From: Cyprinodon diabolis
Lineage: Eukaryota; Chordata; Actinopteri; Cyprinodontiformes; Cyprinodontidae
Reading direction: 5' to 3'
Assembly: GCA_030533445.1 (NCBI GenBank)
Contig: CM060065.1
Span: 1,047,710-1,111,709, forward strand
Length of the DNA: 64,000 nt
A model generated the notes under the pieces. That model saw nothing but the letters and a program-made list of their open reading frames with translations. It ran no database searches and was not told the DNA's origin. Made by a program: the position numbers and the translations under genes. Below, in pieces: positions 1-9,441 of this stretch (positions within the stretch are counted from its first letter, which is position 1; each line of letters opens with the position of its first letter).

Positions 1-741
1 ATGGATGGATGATGGATGGATGATGGATGGATGGATGATGGATGGATGATGGATGGATGATGGATGGATGATGGATGGATGGATGATGGATGGATGATGG
101 ATGGATGGATGATGGATGGATAATGGATGGATGATGGATGGATGGATGATGGATGGATGATGGATGGATGGATGATGGATGGATGATGGATGATGGATGG
201 ATGATGGATGGATGATGGATGGATGGATGATGGATGGATGATGGATGATGGATGGATGATGGATGATGGATGATGGATGGATGGATGATGGATGGATGAT
301 GGATGATGGATGATGGATGGATGATGGATGGATGGATGATGGATGGATGATGGATGATGGATGGATGGATGATGGATGGATGATGGATGATGGATGGATG
401 ATGGATGGATGGATGATGGATGGATGATGGATGGATGATGGATGGATGGATGATGGATGGATGATGGATGATGGATGGATGATGGATGGATGATGGATGA
501 TGGATGGATGGATGATGGATGATGGATGGATGATGGATGATGGATGGATGGATGATGGATGGATGATGGATGGATGGATGATGGATGGATGGATGATGGA
601 TGGATGATGGATGGATGGATGATGGATGGATGGATGATGGATGGATGATGGATGGATGATGGATGGATGGATGGATGATGGATGGATGGATGATGGATGG
701 ATGATGGATGGATGATGGATGGATGGATGGATGATGGATGG
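1..741. repeat. GGAT-type satellite (4-bp and 3-bp steps mixed)
   Basis: The whole stretch is built from GGAT and GAT steps (ATGGATGGATGATGG and variants), with one ATAATGG variant near 120. It reads as the reverse complement of the CATC satellite at 50-60 kb. It starts at the window edge, so its full length is unknown. It lies in the il16 intron that follows the exon ending at 813. No strand contains stops for long distances, so long Ser-Ile-His-Pro frames run through it; these are not coding. Confidence 0.97.
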
Positions 742-812
742 ATGGAGTCACAGATGGAGGAACGTGCCTCCATGTGTGACTCCATCCTCCTGTCTCGGTG
801 TGATGAGGTTAC

Positions 813-1764
813 CTGGTTGCTGAAGGCAATGATCCTCCCAATGTGTTCGTCCTCCTGGCTCCTCGGGGGCGGGCCCTCTGCAGAGGGAGGAGCTGCCATG
901 GGGGCTTCTCCACAGTCTTCTCCAGAGGGCTGGTCTGAGTGTTTCACCTCCTTCTGTTGATCCACTCTGACTGATGAAGACTGGGCTTCTGTGGAGGTGA
1001 TGAGATCCTGCTCTTTCACCTCAGCTTCTTGGTTGGACTGTTGAACTTTGCTGTCTGAACTCTCCTCCATGACGGAGTCGCTGATGGTGTCAGAGAATGG
1101 GACATCATCAGAGAGGTGCTTTCCAGAGATCTGGTCCTCAGGGGACTGGGCTTCAGTTTGATCGCTGTCTTCATGAAGGACCGACTGAACAGCAGAGGGT
1201 GGAGCAGAGACGTCCTCGGTCAGGACGGATGCAGACCGCTCTGACTGCGTCTCATCGGGGAGGTTTTGTTTGCTCTCGCCATCATCTGTGTCTGAAGCAG
1301 GAGGAGGATGACTCGGACTCGTACACTGCTTTTCTTTCAAAGCTAGTGAGTTGGAAGGAGTGGTGGATCTCCTGCTGGCTCTTTTGTCCGGAGCTTCTGG
1401 ACTAGAAAACGTCTCAAAGGAGTGAATCTTCTGCCTGATGGACATGGTGGCTGCTCCTGAGGTGGACCTGCCCCCCAGGGTTCTGCTGACTCCAGCTGCA
1501 GCCGCCTCCTCTGCTGAATGATTAGCTTGCCTCCTCTGATCCTGGTTGTCTCGTCTTTTCTTCAGACTTGGATTAAACGAAGCCGGTTTCGGGGCCACTG
1601 GGGGGGGTACTTTTGGCCCGGAGGCTTCTTGAAGCTGGTCCTCTGAAGGACCTGAGGGGGGCTCCAGGCTTGTCTTATCTTCCTTCATGGTTGCAGGGGG
1701 GCTCTGGTTGAGACGGGTCTATGGCAGAGCTCTGATGGATCAGTTTAAGCCTCAGATGAAGAAC
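813..1764 (-). CDS. il16: il16 (pro-interleukin-16), one large exon; coding part 813-1688
   Basis: IL-16 precursors are PDZ scaffold proteins; in mammals the C-terminal PDZ part is released by caspase-3 as a CD4-binding cytokine. Read on the minus strand, ATG at 1688-1686 (context CAACCATGA) opens 292 codons that end in phase 0 at CAG|GTAACC (donor at 812). Near the start is a proline motif PPPVAPKP followed by [10 protein letters not shown], then [14 protein letters not shown] and PDKRASRR. These match the linker of mammalian IL-16 (PVAPKPAW, SIRQRISSFETFGS, LPDKGAQR, recalled from memory). The remainder is acidic, Ser/Glu-rich linker ending [15 protein letters not shown] domains would be in exons outside the window. 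A strong acceptor, TTGCTGTTTGCAG, sits at 1765, and an in-frame TAG (1721-1719) precedes the ATG. The exon therefore looks like 5' UTR plus start of a short isoform; a weaker internal acceptor at CAG|AGC (1704) would allow joining to upstream coding exons instead. Confidence 0.75.
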
Positions 1765-3080
1765 CTGCAAACAGCAAGGAACCCTGAATAGTTATGTGCA
1801 GAATATTAGCAGTAAACTCTGATTTCCAAATATCTGGGATGTTTGTTCTCGTAGTCGGAGGCGACTCCCAACATGTTTGCTGGTGACTTAGAGGGTCTAG
1901 AATGCATCAGCAGCAGCTGTTGTTTACATAGCTGTAGAATAAATAAATAAACAAGCTGTTTTGTGTTGTTTTTTTTAAGCCAAGAGAATCTGTCTTTTTC
2001 CAGCTTCTGTCCCTTCAGCCTGACAGAAATAAAAGTCACCAAACACAGTTTTCCAACCTGTAGTGTGTATTCATCATTTTTCATTGCTGGTAAAAGACGA
2101 TGGCTGACAGCAGGACACAAAAATGAAGATTTCCTGAAAAGATGAGAGAGTAGACTTTCTGCTAAATGATGGATAAATGATGTTAAATATCACAGATTAC
2201 TGGATTCAGGACATTTCTCTTATACGACATGCTATCACACACAAACAGTTTCTGAGAATTGGCTGCTCTTTACTTACGTGGTTGAGGACCTGTTTCTTGT
2301 TACACGCTGCCCCTCCTCCCTTTCATGGGGGGGGCTGATTCCCCTGCCCCTCCCATTTGCTGAACAAACTCCTGCTGCTGCTGTTTAACAGCATTTTAAC
2401 CATTTATCATTTAAGCTGAATGTATTTTATGTTGTTTTAATTGCTCTGTGGTTCTCATCATACCTGCTGCTGTTCCAACAGACATTAGTGAATGTATTCA
2501 CATCTGGCCCATCCTGGACGATCTCAGAGGCCAGTTAAATCAACTCTTAGGGTTTTATTTGTTTTCTTTAAACTACTCATTTAATTTACCTCGTGTTTAT
2601 GTTCTAATGGTGTGTAGTGTTTGCATAGATTTCTGTAATCCTGAATTATTAGAATAAAAACGTCATTGTTTAACTTGTAGTGGTCTTGTAATTCATATAG
2701 CGGACAATTTATCACTCAGGTCAGATCCACCCTCCTCTGGTAATAATTTAAATAACCAGAGATAATTAATAGCTCTGCTGATAACAGCCTGGGTCACTAG
2801 ATTGGTGGGATAGCTGGACTTTAACAGCCGCTCCAGGAAGCATCCAGAGGTGAAACACATAAACTCTGGTAAGAATGCAAATTAGAGCTACAATGATTAA
2901 ACTAAGAACACTAACCTGATTTCACCTCCGATTTTGAAAAAAATAATAATTAACTATAACTGTAGTTATTCATTTATTCATTATCTGCAGGATATCATTT
3001 TGCACGAAACAGATGATCAAACCAACAGTCATATTTATTTTAACAACTATTATTTAAAAATATAAAATAATAAATGTTTG
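1765..3080. other. Non-coding stretch upstream of the il16 exon
   Basis: Apart from the candidate exon at 2278, this AT-rich sequence shows no recognisable gene. Short open frames at 1806-2120 and 2448-2657 have no familiar motifs. Confidence 0.5.
2278..2372 (-). other. Candidate non-coding first exon for the short il16 transcript
   Basis: On the minus strand AACCAC|GTAAGTAAAG forms a near-consensus donor at 2278/2277, preceded by GC-rich, C-tract sequence containing no long frame. It lies 513 bp upstream of the acceptor at 1765, so it could supply a 5' UTR exon. The 5' end (about 2372) is a guess; no clear TATA box was seen. This is inference from splice signals only. Confidence 0.27.
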
Positions 3081-3194
3081 GACTGGCGACCTGTCCAGGG
3101 TGGACCCCGCCTCTCGCCCATTGACTGCTGGAGATGGGCACCAGCAGCCCCCGCGACCCCACTCGGGACAAGCGTGTCAGATAATGGATGGATG
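3081..3194 (+). mobile_element. LINE L2-type 3' tail ending in ATGG repeats
   Basis: The stretch GACTGGCGACCTGTCCAGGG, then CCCCGCCTCTCGCCC and a GGGACAAGCG-like segment, is the conserved 3' end of teleost L2-like LINEs and the SINEs that borrow it. It ends in the short tandem tail AATGGATGGATG, the same tetranucleotide that forms the large arrays at 1-741 and 50-60 kb. Confidence 0.75.
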
Positions 3195-3499
3195 TTTTAG
3201 ACAAAATATGGAAAAATAATGACAGTTTCAAAATTCACAGGATTTCTTTCCCTCGTTATGGAGGAATGGATTATATCCGGTGGCTAAAATAGTTGATTTT
3301 CCTCTCATAACTCTGGCAAATAAAGATCAAACGTCACCAAATCCACAGAGTTAGTTGTTGATGAAGAGAGGAATAAACACAGTTAAAGACTTGCAGGTAC
3401 ATTTATTTAATCCCATGTTATGGAGGAGGATTGTTCTGTGTGATAGCATGTAGTATACTAGAAATTTCCTTAATCCAGAAATCTGTCATATTTTACATT

Positions 3500-4110
3500 A
3501 GAACAGGATTTACCAGAAAGTCTCATGTTGCTGCTCGGCGTCTGCTGCTCGCTCTCTCTGAGGGCGTCGCCCGCCGCAACTGCGGTCAAAGCTCCGCGAG
3601 CGGACTGAACCTTGAATCGGGTCAGTGACTTTGCTCCAAGTCGTATTCAGCTCCTCATCCAGTCACTGACCTGTATTCTCCGATCCCTACAGAGATCCGC
3701 CTCGCAGCAGACGAGCCGCCCCGCAGCAGACGAGCCGCCCCGCAGCAGACGAGCAGCCGCGCAGCAGACGAGCCGCCCCGCAGCAGACGAGCCGCCCGCC
3801 CCGCAGCAGACGAGCCGCCCCGCAGCAGACGAGCCGCCCCGCAGCAGACGAGCAGCCGCGCAGCAGACGAGCCGCCCCGCAGCAGACGAGCCGCCCGCCC
3901 CGCAGCAGACGAGCCGCCCCGCAGCAGACGAGCCGCCCCGCAGCAGACGAGCCGCCCCGCAGCAGACGAGCCGCCCCGCAGCAGACGAGCCGCCCCGCAG
4001 CAGACGAGCCGCCCCCCGCACCTGTCTGTTAATAAACGCTTTGAACTTTCCCACTGCCTGCCTCGCCTCGAGTTCTGGGTCCTACATTCTGAGCTCATTA
4101 CAAAAGATTA
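3500..4110 (+). mobile_element. LTR-like segment containing the 19-bp minisatellite
   Basis: The part downstream of the minisatellite has AATAAACGCTTTG (polyadenylation-like), then CTGCCTGCCTCGCC and CTGGGTCCTACATTC. This order (AATAAA, CTGCCT, GGGTCCT) is typical of the 3' end of teleost LTRs. No internal coding region or matching second LTR was found, so a solo LTR or fragment is likely. Borders are approximate. Confidence 0.35.
3698..4015. repeat. GC-rich 19-bp minisatellite
   Basis: About 16 tandem copies of GCAGCAGACGAGCCGCCCC (19 bp). Some units read GCAGCAGACGAGCAGCCGC, and a few carry an extra CCGC giving 23 bp. Because 19 is not a multiple of 3, three copies give a 19-residue peptide period, and several frames on both strands are open. 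The long frames here are therefore artefacts of composition. Confidence 0.95.
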
Positions 4111-4119
4111 TCAAATAAA

Positions 4120-5040
4120 GCTTTGTTTTATTCTTTTATGTTTAATATTTTCACATTTGTAAAATAATTATTGATAATAGTAAAACTGGTGTATTAAGTT
4201 AGTTTGGTTGAGTGTTTCATTTCCCCTTTAAACTTTTAAACTTTAAATTCTTTAATGGCAGCATTAGGAAAAACTGCATCATAGTGAATCCTGACTTTGG
4301 GGAGGTTTTCCCGGACCTCCTTCCATGGTAGTCTGACTAGATTAGGATGATCTGCTGCTGCCTTTACTTTCATTTGTTCATTTTATTTCTGCAGTACTAT
4401 TGATGAGCAGCAATGAACGTCACTAATGCCATTTTATCAAGGAAAGAACCTTTTGTAAACTGTTTGGACAATTGTTCATCACACAGCTTTGAACCAGCAT
4501 AGGCCTTGCCGGGCTCCTCCACGGCTACAACACAAGAGCTGCACCCCGTCCCACACCTTCCATAGCCGGGGTCTCTGCCACACCTCTCCCAGATGTGTAG
4601 ATGGTCTGACTGGAAAGCTCATAACGTTGTCTGGCTGTTTTCTTCCTGAAACTCAATTAAAATGGTCTCAGTTCTTTTTAAAATCATCTTTATCAGAACT
4701 CGTTCTGACTAGATTTGTCACTTTCCCTCCTTTTAAGTGCTTTTCCATCCCACACTTACATCCCCCCAACACCATAATCACCCCCTTAATCCCAGCCCTT
4801 CCCCCACTCCTCCGCTACCCTCAGCTTTAAATTTTCTCAGCTCTTATATCTCCAGAGCTTTTTTCAGCTGCTCTTTATCTGCACAGCGAGAAAAAAAAAG
4901 GTTTCCAAGAACTTTAGCAGACATTTGTAGCTAAAACAGAAGTTATGATAAAGGGACTCAACTTCTTGACGTTACCTGGTGTCTCTTCATTAAACTCAAG
5001 ATAGAAATAGAAACTGTTCTGGGTTTCCTTTGGGTTGAAT
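4120..5040. other. No gene recognised
   Basis: AT-rich, then a C-rich stretch around 4740-4810. Open frames at 4489-4830 and 4737-4934 are composition-driven and show no motif I recognise. Confidence 0.5.
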
Positions 5041-5395
5041 CTAGCGGTGGGCCGTTATCGGCGTTAACCTGCTGCGTTTATGCCATGCGACAGAGTATTA
5101 GGGCCAGACTTGAGATTTTTTCCCTTCTATTAGGAGAATAAAGTCCTAAGATTACTAGAAACAAGTTGTATTTTATGACAACTCCTACAAGAAGCCCTTT
5201 CTTCCCTAAAATGAGGAATGTGGAGCATCATGTGAAGTTCTACTTTAGCATCGGTTTGACCAATCAGGAAATCTTTTAGCAGCAGCATCAAACTGGGCAG
5301 GAGGTCAAAGTGGACTCTGGCTGCTGATTGGTGGAGCTGGTCGTCCGTCATCTGCGGGGCGGAGCTCCAAGCTTTCTCTCTGAAATGGGTTGTTG
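5041..5395 (+). repeat. Dispersed repeat, hAT-like edge; partner at 61.93-62.21 kb
   Basis: It begins with GGTGGGCCGTTATCGGCGTT, which resembles the start of common fish hAT-type elements, followed by ACAGAGTATTAGGGCCA. The part GCATCGGTTTGACCAATCAG ... GGCGGAGCTCCAAGCTTTCT (about 5250-5380) reappears in reverse orientation at about 62065-62195, while the ACAGAGTATTAGGGCCA part recurs in the same orientation at about 61932. Family assignment is tentative. Confidence 0.5.
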
Positions 5396-6640
5396 AATGA
5401 TGACGTTACGCTCTTTATTTATGCAACACAAACACAGGAAATGCTTTATATCTCTTCTGTCCAACTAGTGAAACATTGTTCCGATAGTGCCAATGTTCAC
5501 ACTTACAACTGCAACCTCCAGAACATTATATTTGCTTAGTATGACCATACTACTACCAGTTTCCTCTCACAGTGATCCAGCCTCCAGTGGCATCTGGCCC
5601 TCACTGAGGGGTCTTCACTGAGGGGCCCATATCTAGTCCACCTAGTCTAGTTTGAGAAGCTAAGCAGCTTATTTTCTGATTGATTCCTTGAAACCTGAGG
5701 ACAGTTCAGCCTTTAACTGACTTCTGCTGTCCAGAGGTTCCTGCTCCTGCTGATCAGTGGGCTGCTCTGCCTGCAGAGCTCAGTGGGTAAATCCTCTAAC
5801 CGGCATGTGTGCTGAGCGAAGAGGTCGTGGCATTTAGTGCTCACTGAGAGAGAATGGGGATGATCATTTTCTGCGGGGGGGGCTTGATAGGTTTGGGGGT
5901 CTATCTCTGTAAAAGCTACGCAGGAATTTCCTGGGTCTGACAGAGAAGAGATGCGATAACAAAGTAAAACACATCCGCTTTGGTGGAAAAGATTAAAACA
6001 AAGAAAAATGTATCTTTCAGTCCTGTAAAGTAAAGGAGGGGGGTTAAAAAACGCGGCTTACATCTCCCCCTGAGGGAAAAACACCTCAGGGGGACAGAGT
6101 AAACCCTGCAGTGCTTATTCAGGCCGACACAATCACCCTTTGCCATCCAGCTAAAGTCAGCCAATCATCTGTTCCTGGAGGTGCAGAGGTCAAACACCAG
6201 GAAGTCAAAGGGGCTGCCATTGTGCGGCACCCGGAGTGCAGTCTGTGGGATCTGCTGGTGAAGGTTCATCCAGATCATAGTCATTCCGTTAAATTTTAAA
6301 AACAATCCACTGGACTTGGTTTTCAAGGCTTCCCCTCCAGGAAGCTTTCTCAATTCAAAATGTCTGGATTCGCATAGTTTGAGGCTTTAAATAGATCGAA
6401 CTGGGTACTTATCAGAGCTCCAGTGCACCACTAGGTCACCACTCCCCCAAACAAGTCATAAATCTGCATCACACTGATAGCATCAAACTTAATAGAATGG
6501 GACATACTTCATGGAAAACACCATGGACTCCTGGAAGGCTTGGATGATGGTATGTTTTATAACGCTGTCAGGGGAGGATATTGAAGATGTATAGATTTTC
6601 AGACTTATGATACTCTGATTTCTCCTGTTTGGATTTGGAG
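5396..6640. other. No gene recognised
   Basis: Unremarkable sequence. A short piece at about 6211-6245 (GGCTGCCATTGTGCGGCACC) resembles the retroposon tail at 18966-19120. The frames at 5916-6164 and 6489-6809 have no recognisable motifs. Confidence 0.45.
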
Positions 6641-6648
6641 GATACCTG

Positions 6649-7069
6649 ATGGATCTACAATTACAGAGGATTTCAGCGGAAATGTGGGTATTGATCAGGC
6701 AGCTGGAAGAGGTTGACGCCCTCACAAAGGCTGTGAACGAGCAGGACCGGGAGCTGAGCCGCATGCTGGGTGTGATTGAACACAGGCTGGCTGCGGTGGT
6801 TGAACCCAAAGCTGAGATGGGAAAATATGTTGGATGTGCACGCTCGCTTCAAGGCAGAAAAGCCCGACACATTTGGAATATTGGATTTGCCACGTAGAGC
6901 CAGCAAGAAAAGACTGAAGGCTGCAAATTCCTGTGCAGCTGCGTTCCAAACAATAAGTGTTACTCTGGATTTGACTTCCCCCCCCCCTTTATCTAATCTT
7001 CCCTGGATGTTATGGCGAAAGGACCCGGAAGGACTGCTCCCCCCTCCCCTACCCAGGAACAGCTCATAG
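6649..7069 (+). other. Unidentified coiled-coil-like frames, possibly LINE ORF1 debris
   Basis: Frame 6649-6897 codes for 82 residues with heptad-like leucine/glutamate spacing (LIRQLEEVDALTKAVNEQ). A second frame, 6776-7069, continues with basic and proline-rich sequence. This could be remnant ORF1 of an L1-like LINE, but no diagnostic domain is visible. No splice or promoter evidence supports a host gene. Confidence 0.2.
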
Positions 7070-7186
7070 AGGAGCCTCTGATGTGAGCCTGTGCTGAGAT
7101 GTTAAATCTAAGCTATATCCTGTCAAGGATCAAATGTGGCTCCAATCTTTCCAAAGAGATAAAGGCAGCGCTATAGAGACCTGTCT

Positions 7187-7546
7187 GGGACCCTAACCCT
7201 AACCCTAACCGTCTGGGACCCTAACCCTAACCCTAACCCTAACCGTCTCGGACCCTAACCCTAACCCTAACCGTCTGGGACCCTAACCCTAACCCTAACC
7301 CTAACCGTCTGGGACCCTAACCCTAACCCTAACCCTAACCGTCTGGGACCCTAACCCAACCCTAACCGTCTGGGACCCTAACCCTAACCGTCTGGGACCC
7401 TAACCCTAACCCTGCACCTAACCGTCTGGGACCCTAACCCAACCCTAACCGTCTGGGACCCTAACCCTAACCGTCTGGGACCCTAACCCTAACCCTAACC
7501 CTAACCGTCTGGGACCCTAACCCTAACCCTAACCGTCTGGGACCTG
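7187..7546 (+). repeat. Interstitial telomere-like array (CCCTAA with a GTCTGGGA spacer)
   Basis: Runs of two to four CCCTAA units alternate with the spacer CCGTCTGGGAC, repeated more than ten times with small variants (one CCGTCTCGGAC, one CCTGCACCTAA). CCCTAA is the C-rich strand of the vertebrate telomere repeat. The regular spacer shows that this compound unit was amplified as a minisatellite and is not a plain telomere end. Confidence 0.9.
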
Positions 7547-8151
7547 GCGGCCATAAGAATACGGCAAAGGCAGCGTTCTGATGGCACGCATGGCCTCAGT
7601 AGATCCATTCCCTCTCTCAGCCCCCATCGCCCCCCACCCACTGTATGTGATCTATTGTGATGAATGGTTGAACTGAAACTGAAATCTAGATGTAAATTGT
7701 AGTTGAAAATAAAGTTGATTGATTGATTATAGATGAACATTTTCTATCTGTTGTGGTTCTAGATGTTGCACAGACTTGTTCATTTGAGCTTTGCTTTATA
7801 GAATGCTATGTATTTTAATAAATTTTCAGTCAAATGTGGGGAATAGTTTTCTTGTGTGTACAGCACTATGGAGGACCAACTCTGCCATATTTAAAAATAA
7901 ATAAATGCTCAATAAATATATAAGCATACAATTAATTGCCACCAAAAATATAATAAACAAATAAATGTAAGTAGAAATTAAATTAAACAGTGAAAGATAA
8001 ATGTATATAACTCTTTAAATTAGCTTCTTTATTTATTTGCATTTTTAATATTTAGCTTATTTACTTTTTTGTCCTTTATAATCTTCAACTTTATTTTTTA
8101 ATTACTTATATTTTTAAGTATTTATTTATGTGCATGTTCTAATATATTGCG

Positions 8152-8319
8152 GCCCGTCTGCAGCGGCCCTCTCTGCATTGCTGTGTGTGAAGCGCGTTGG
8201 TTAGCATTTTACTACATCGGTGGAATCTACAGGAGGAGAGTCTGAAGTCATTAGAACGGGAGTAGGGACCAGCGGTCCTTCAACACGGCGATGCTGAGAG
8301 AGGGCCGCTGCAGACGGGC
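8152..8319. repeat. 23-bp perfect inverted repeat inside the fold-back loop
   Basis: 8152-8174 (GCCCGTCTGCAGCGGCCC and onward) is exactly repeated in reverse complement at 8297-8319, with 122 bp between. It is much more GC-rich than the AT-rich arms around it. Confidence 0.8.
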
Positions 8320-8544
8320 TGCCGTTAGCTTCGGAGCTCCGCTGGTGCCGCGGTCCTCTCATTTTCAGAACATGTTCTTTTAAATTAGGCATTAAATCTG
8401 TGAATGGGCCATATGGAGATGCTTAAAAGTATAATGTTCTCACCTCAAATCATCTTAAAACGTACTTTTATTGAACAACAGCAAGAGAAAAGAGAACATT
8501 TAACTTAGTACTCTGAGCTCTGTGAGGTAAGAAGATGGCCGCCA

Positions 8545-9028
8545 TCGACAAACACAAACACTAAATATTTATTTGGAATACTGAGTGTAGCAGCCAGGAA
8601 AGCAATCACCAAGAAATGGCTAAAACCAGGCAGCCCATCCATGGAGGACTGGTACGGTATCATCTACAAAATATTCATAATGGAAAGAATTACTTTCTCC
8701 ATCAGGTTACAGAAATCAAAATTTGAAGACAATTGGAATTTATGGAAAACATACATTTCTTCAAGGTGCCCTTCCTTTATCTAATTGAATCAATTTTCAA
8801 TTATTTTTGAAACTTTGTCTATTTAATTTCAAACGACCCCCTTTACTCGTGACAAAAGAAAGAACACCTCAGGTTCTATGTTTGTTCCCATGTTCGATGG
8901 GCGAGCTGTACTGAATAGAAAAACAGATTGTACAAAAGGAGAAAAAAAGAAAAAAATGTTTTTTGTTGTAATATTGTAACCATCTTTGTTATGATGATGT
9001 GGTATTTCAATAAAGAGAATAAAAAAAA
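8545..9028 (+). mobile_element. 5'-truncated L1-like LINE with poly(A) and target-site duplication
   Basis: A frame around 8590-8785 reads AARKAITKKWLKPG ... MERITFSIRLQ ... WNLWKTYISS before a stop, like the C-terminal end of L1/Tx1 ORF2. It is followed by a 3' UTR with AATAAAGAGAATAAAAAAAAAA ending near 9030. The 14-bp sequence GAAGATGGCCGCCA (16 bp with the leading AA) occurs on both sides, at 8529-8544 and 9029-9044, which fits a target-site duplication of LINE retrotransposition. Confidence 0.75.
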
Positions 9029-9441
9029 AAGAAGATGGCCGCCAACCAATGAGCAGAAGTTCTCTAGGACACGCCCCCTCCTCATTTGCATAATGAGACA
9101 GAAATGTAAAAATGGCAGAGAGAAATAAACAGCGGTGAAGAAATAACTAAGGTAAAAAAAATACAACAGACAAAAATATTATAACATGCACATAAATAAA
9201 TACTTAAAAATATGAGTAGTTAAAAAATAAAGTTGAAGATTATAAAGGACAAAAAAGTAAATAAAGTAAATATTACAAAGGCAAATAAATAAAGAAGCTA
9301 ATTTAAAGAGTTTTATACATTTATGTCTCACTGTATAATTTAATTTCTATTTACACTTCTTTGTTTATTGTATTTTTGGTGGCAGTTAATTGTATGCCTA
9401 TTTATTTATTGAGCATTTATTTATTTTTAAATATGGCAGAG

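Larger units (their letters stand above)
7880..9441. mobile_element. Fold-back element with about 269-bp inverted arms
   Basis: The left arm (7880-8148) starts CTCTGCCATATTTAAAAATA. The right arm (9173-9441) is its reverse complement with scattered mismatches. Shared landmarks in both arms include GCATACAATTAA, CTCTTTAAATTAGCTTCTTT and TTGTCCTTTATAATCTTCAA. No transposase is present, so this is a non-autonomous DNA element or fold-back MITE. I did not find a clear target-site duplication outside the arms. The loop contains a smaller hairpin (8152-8319) and a later L1-like insertion (8545-9028). Confidence 0.75.

Noticed and set aside
697..960. Plus-strand frame of 87 codons
   Set aside because: It begins in the GGAT satellite and runs antisense through the il16 exon.
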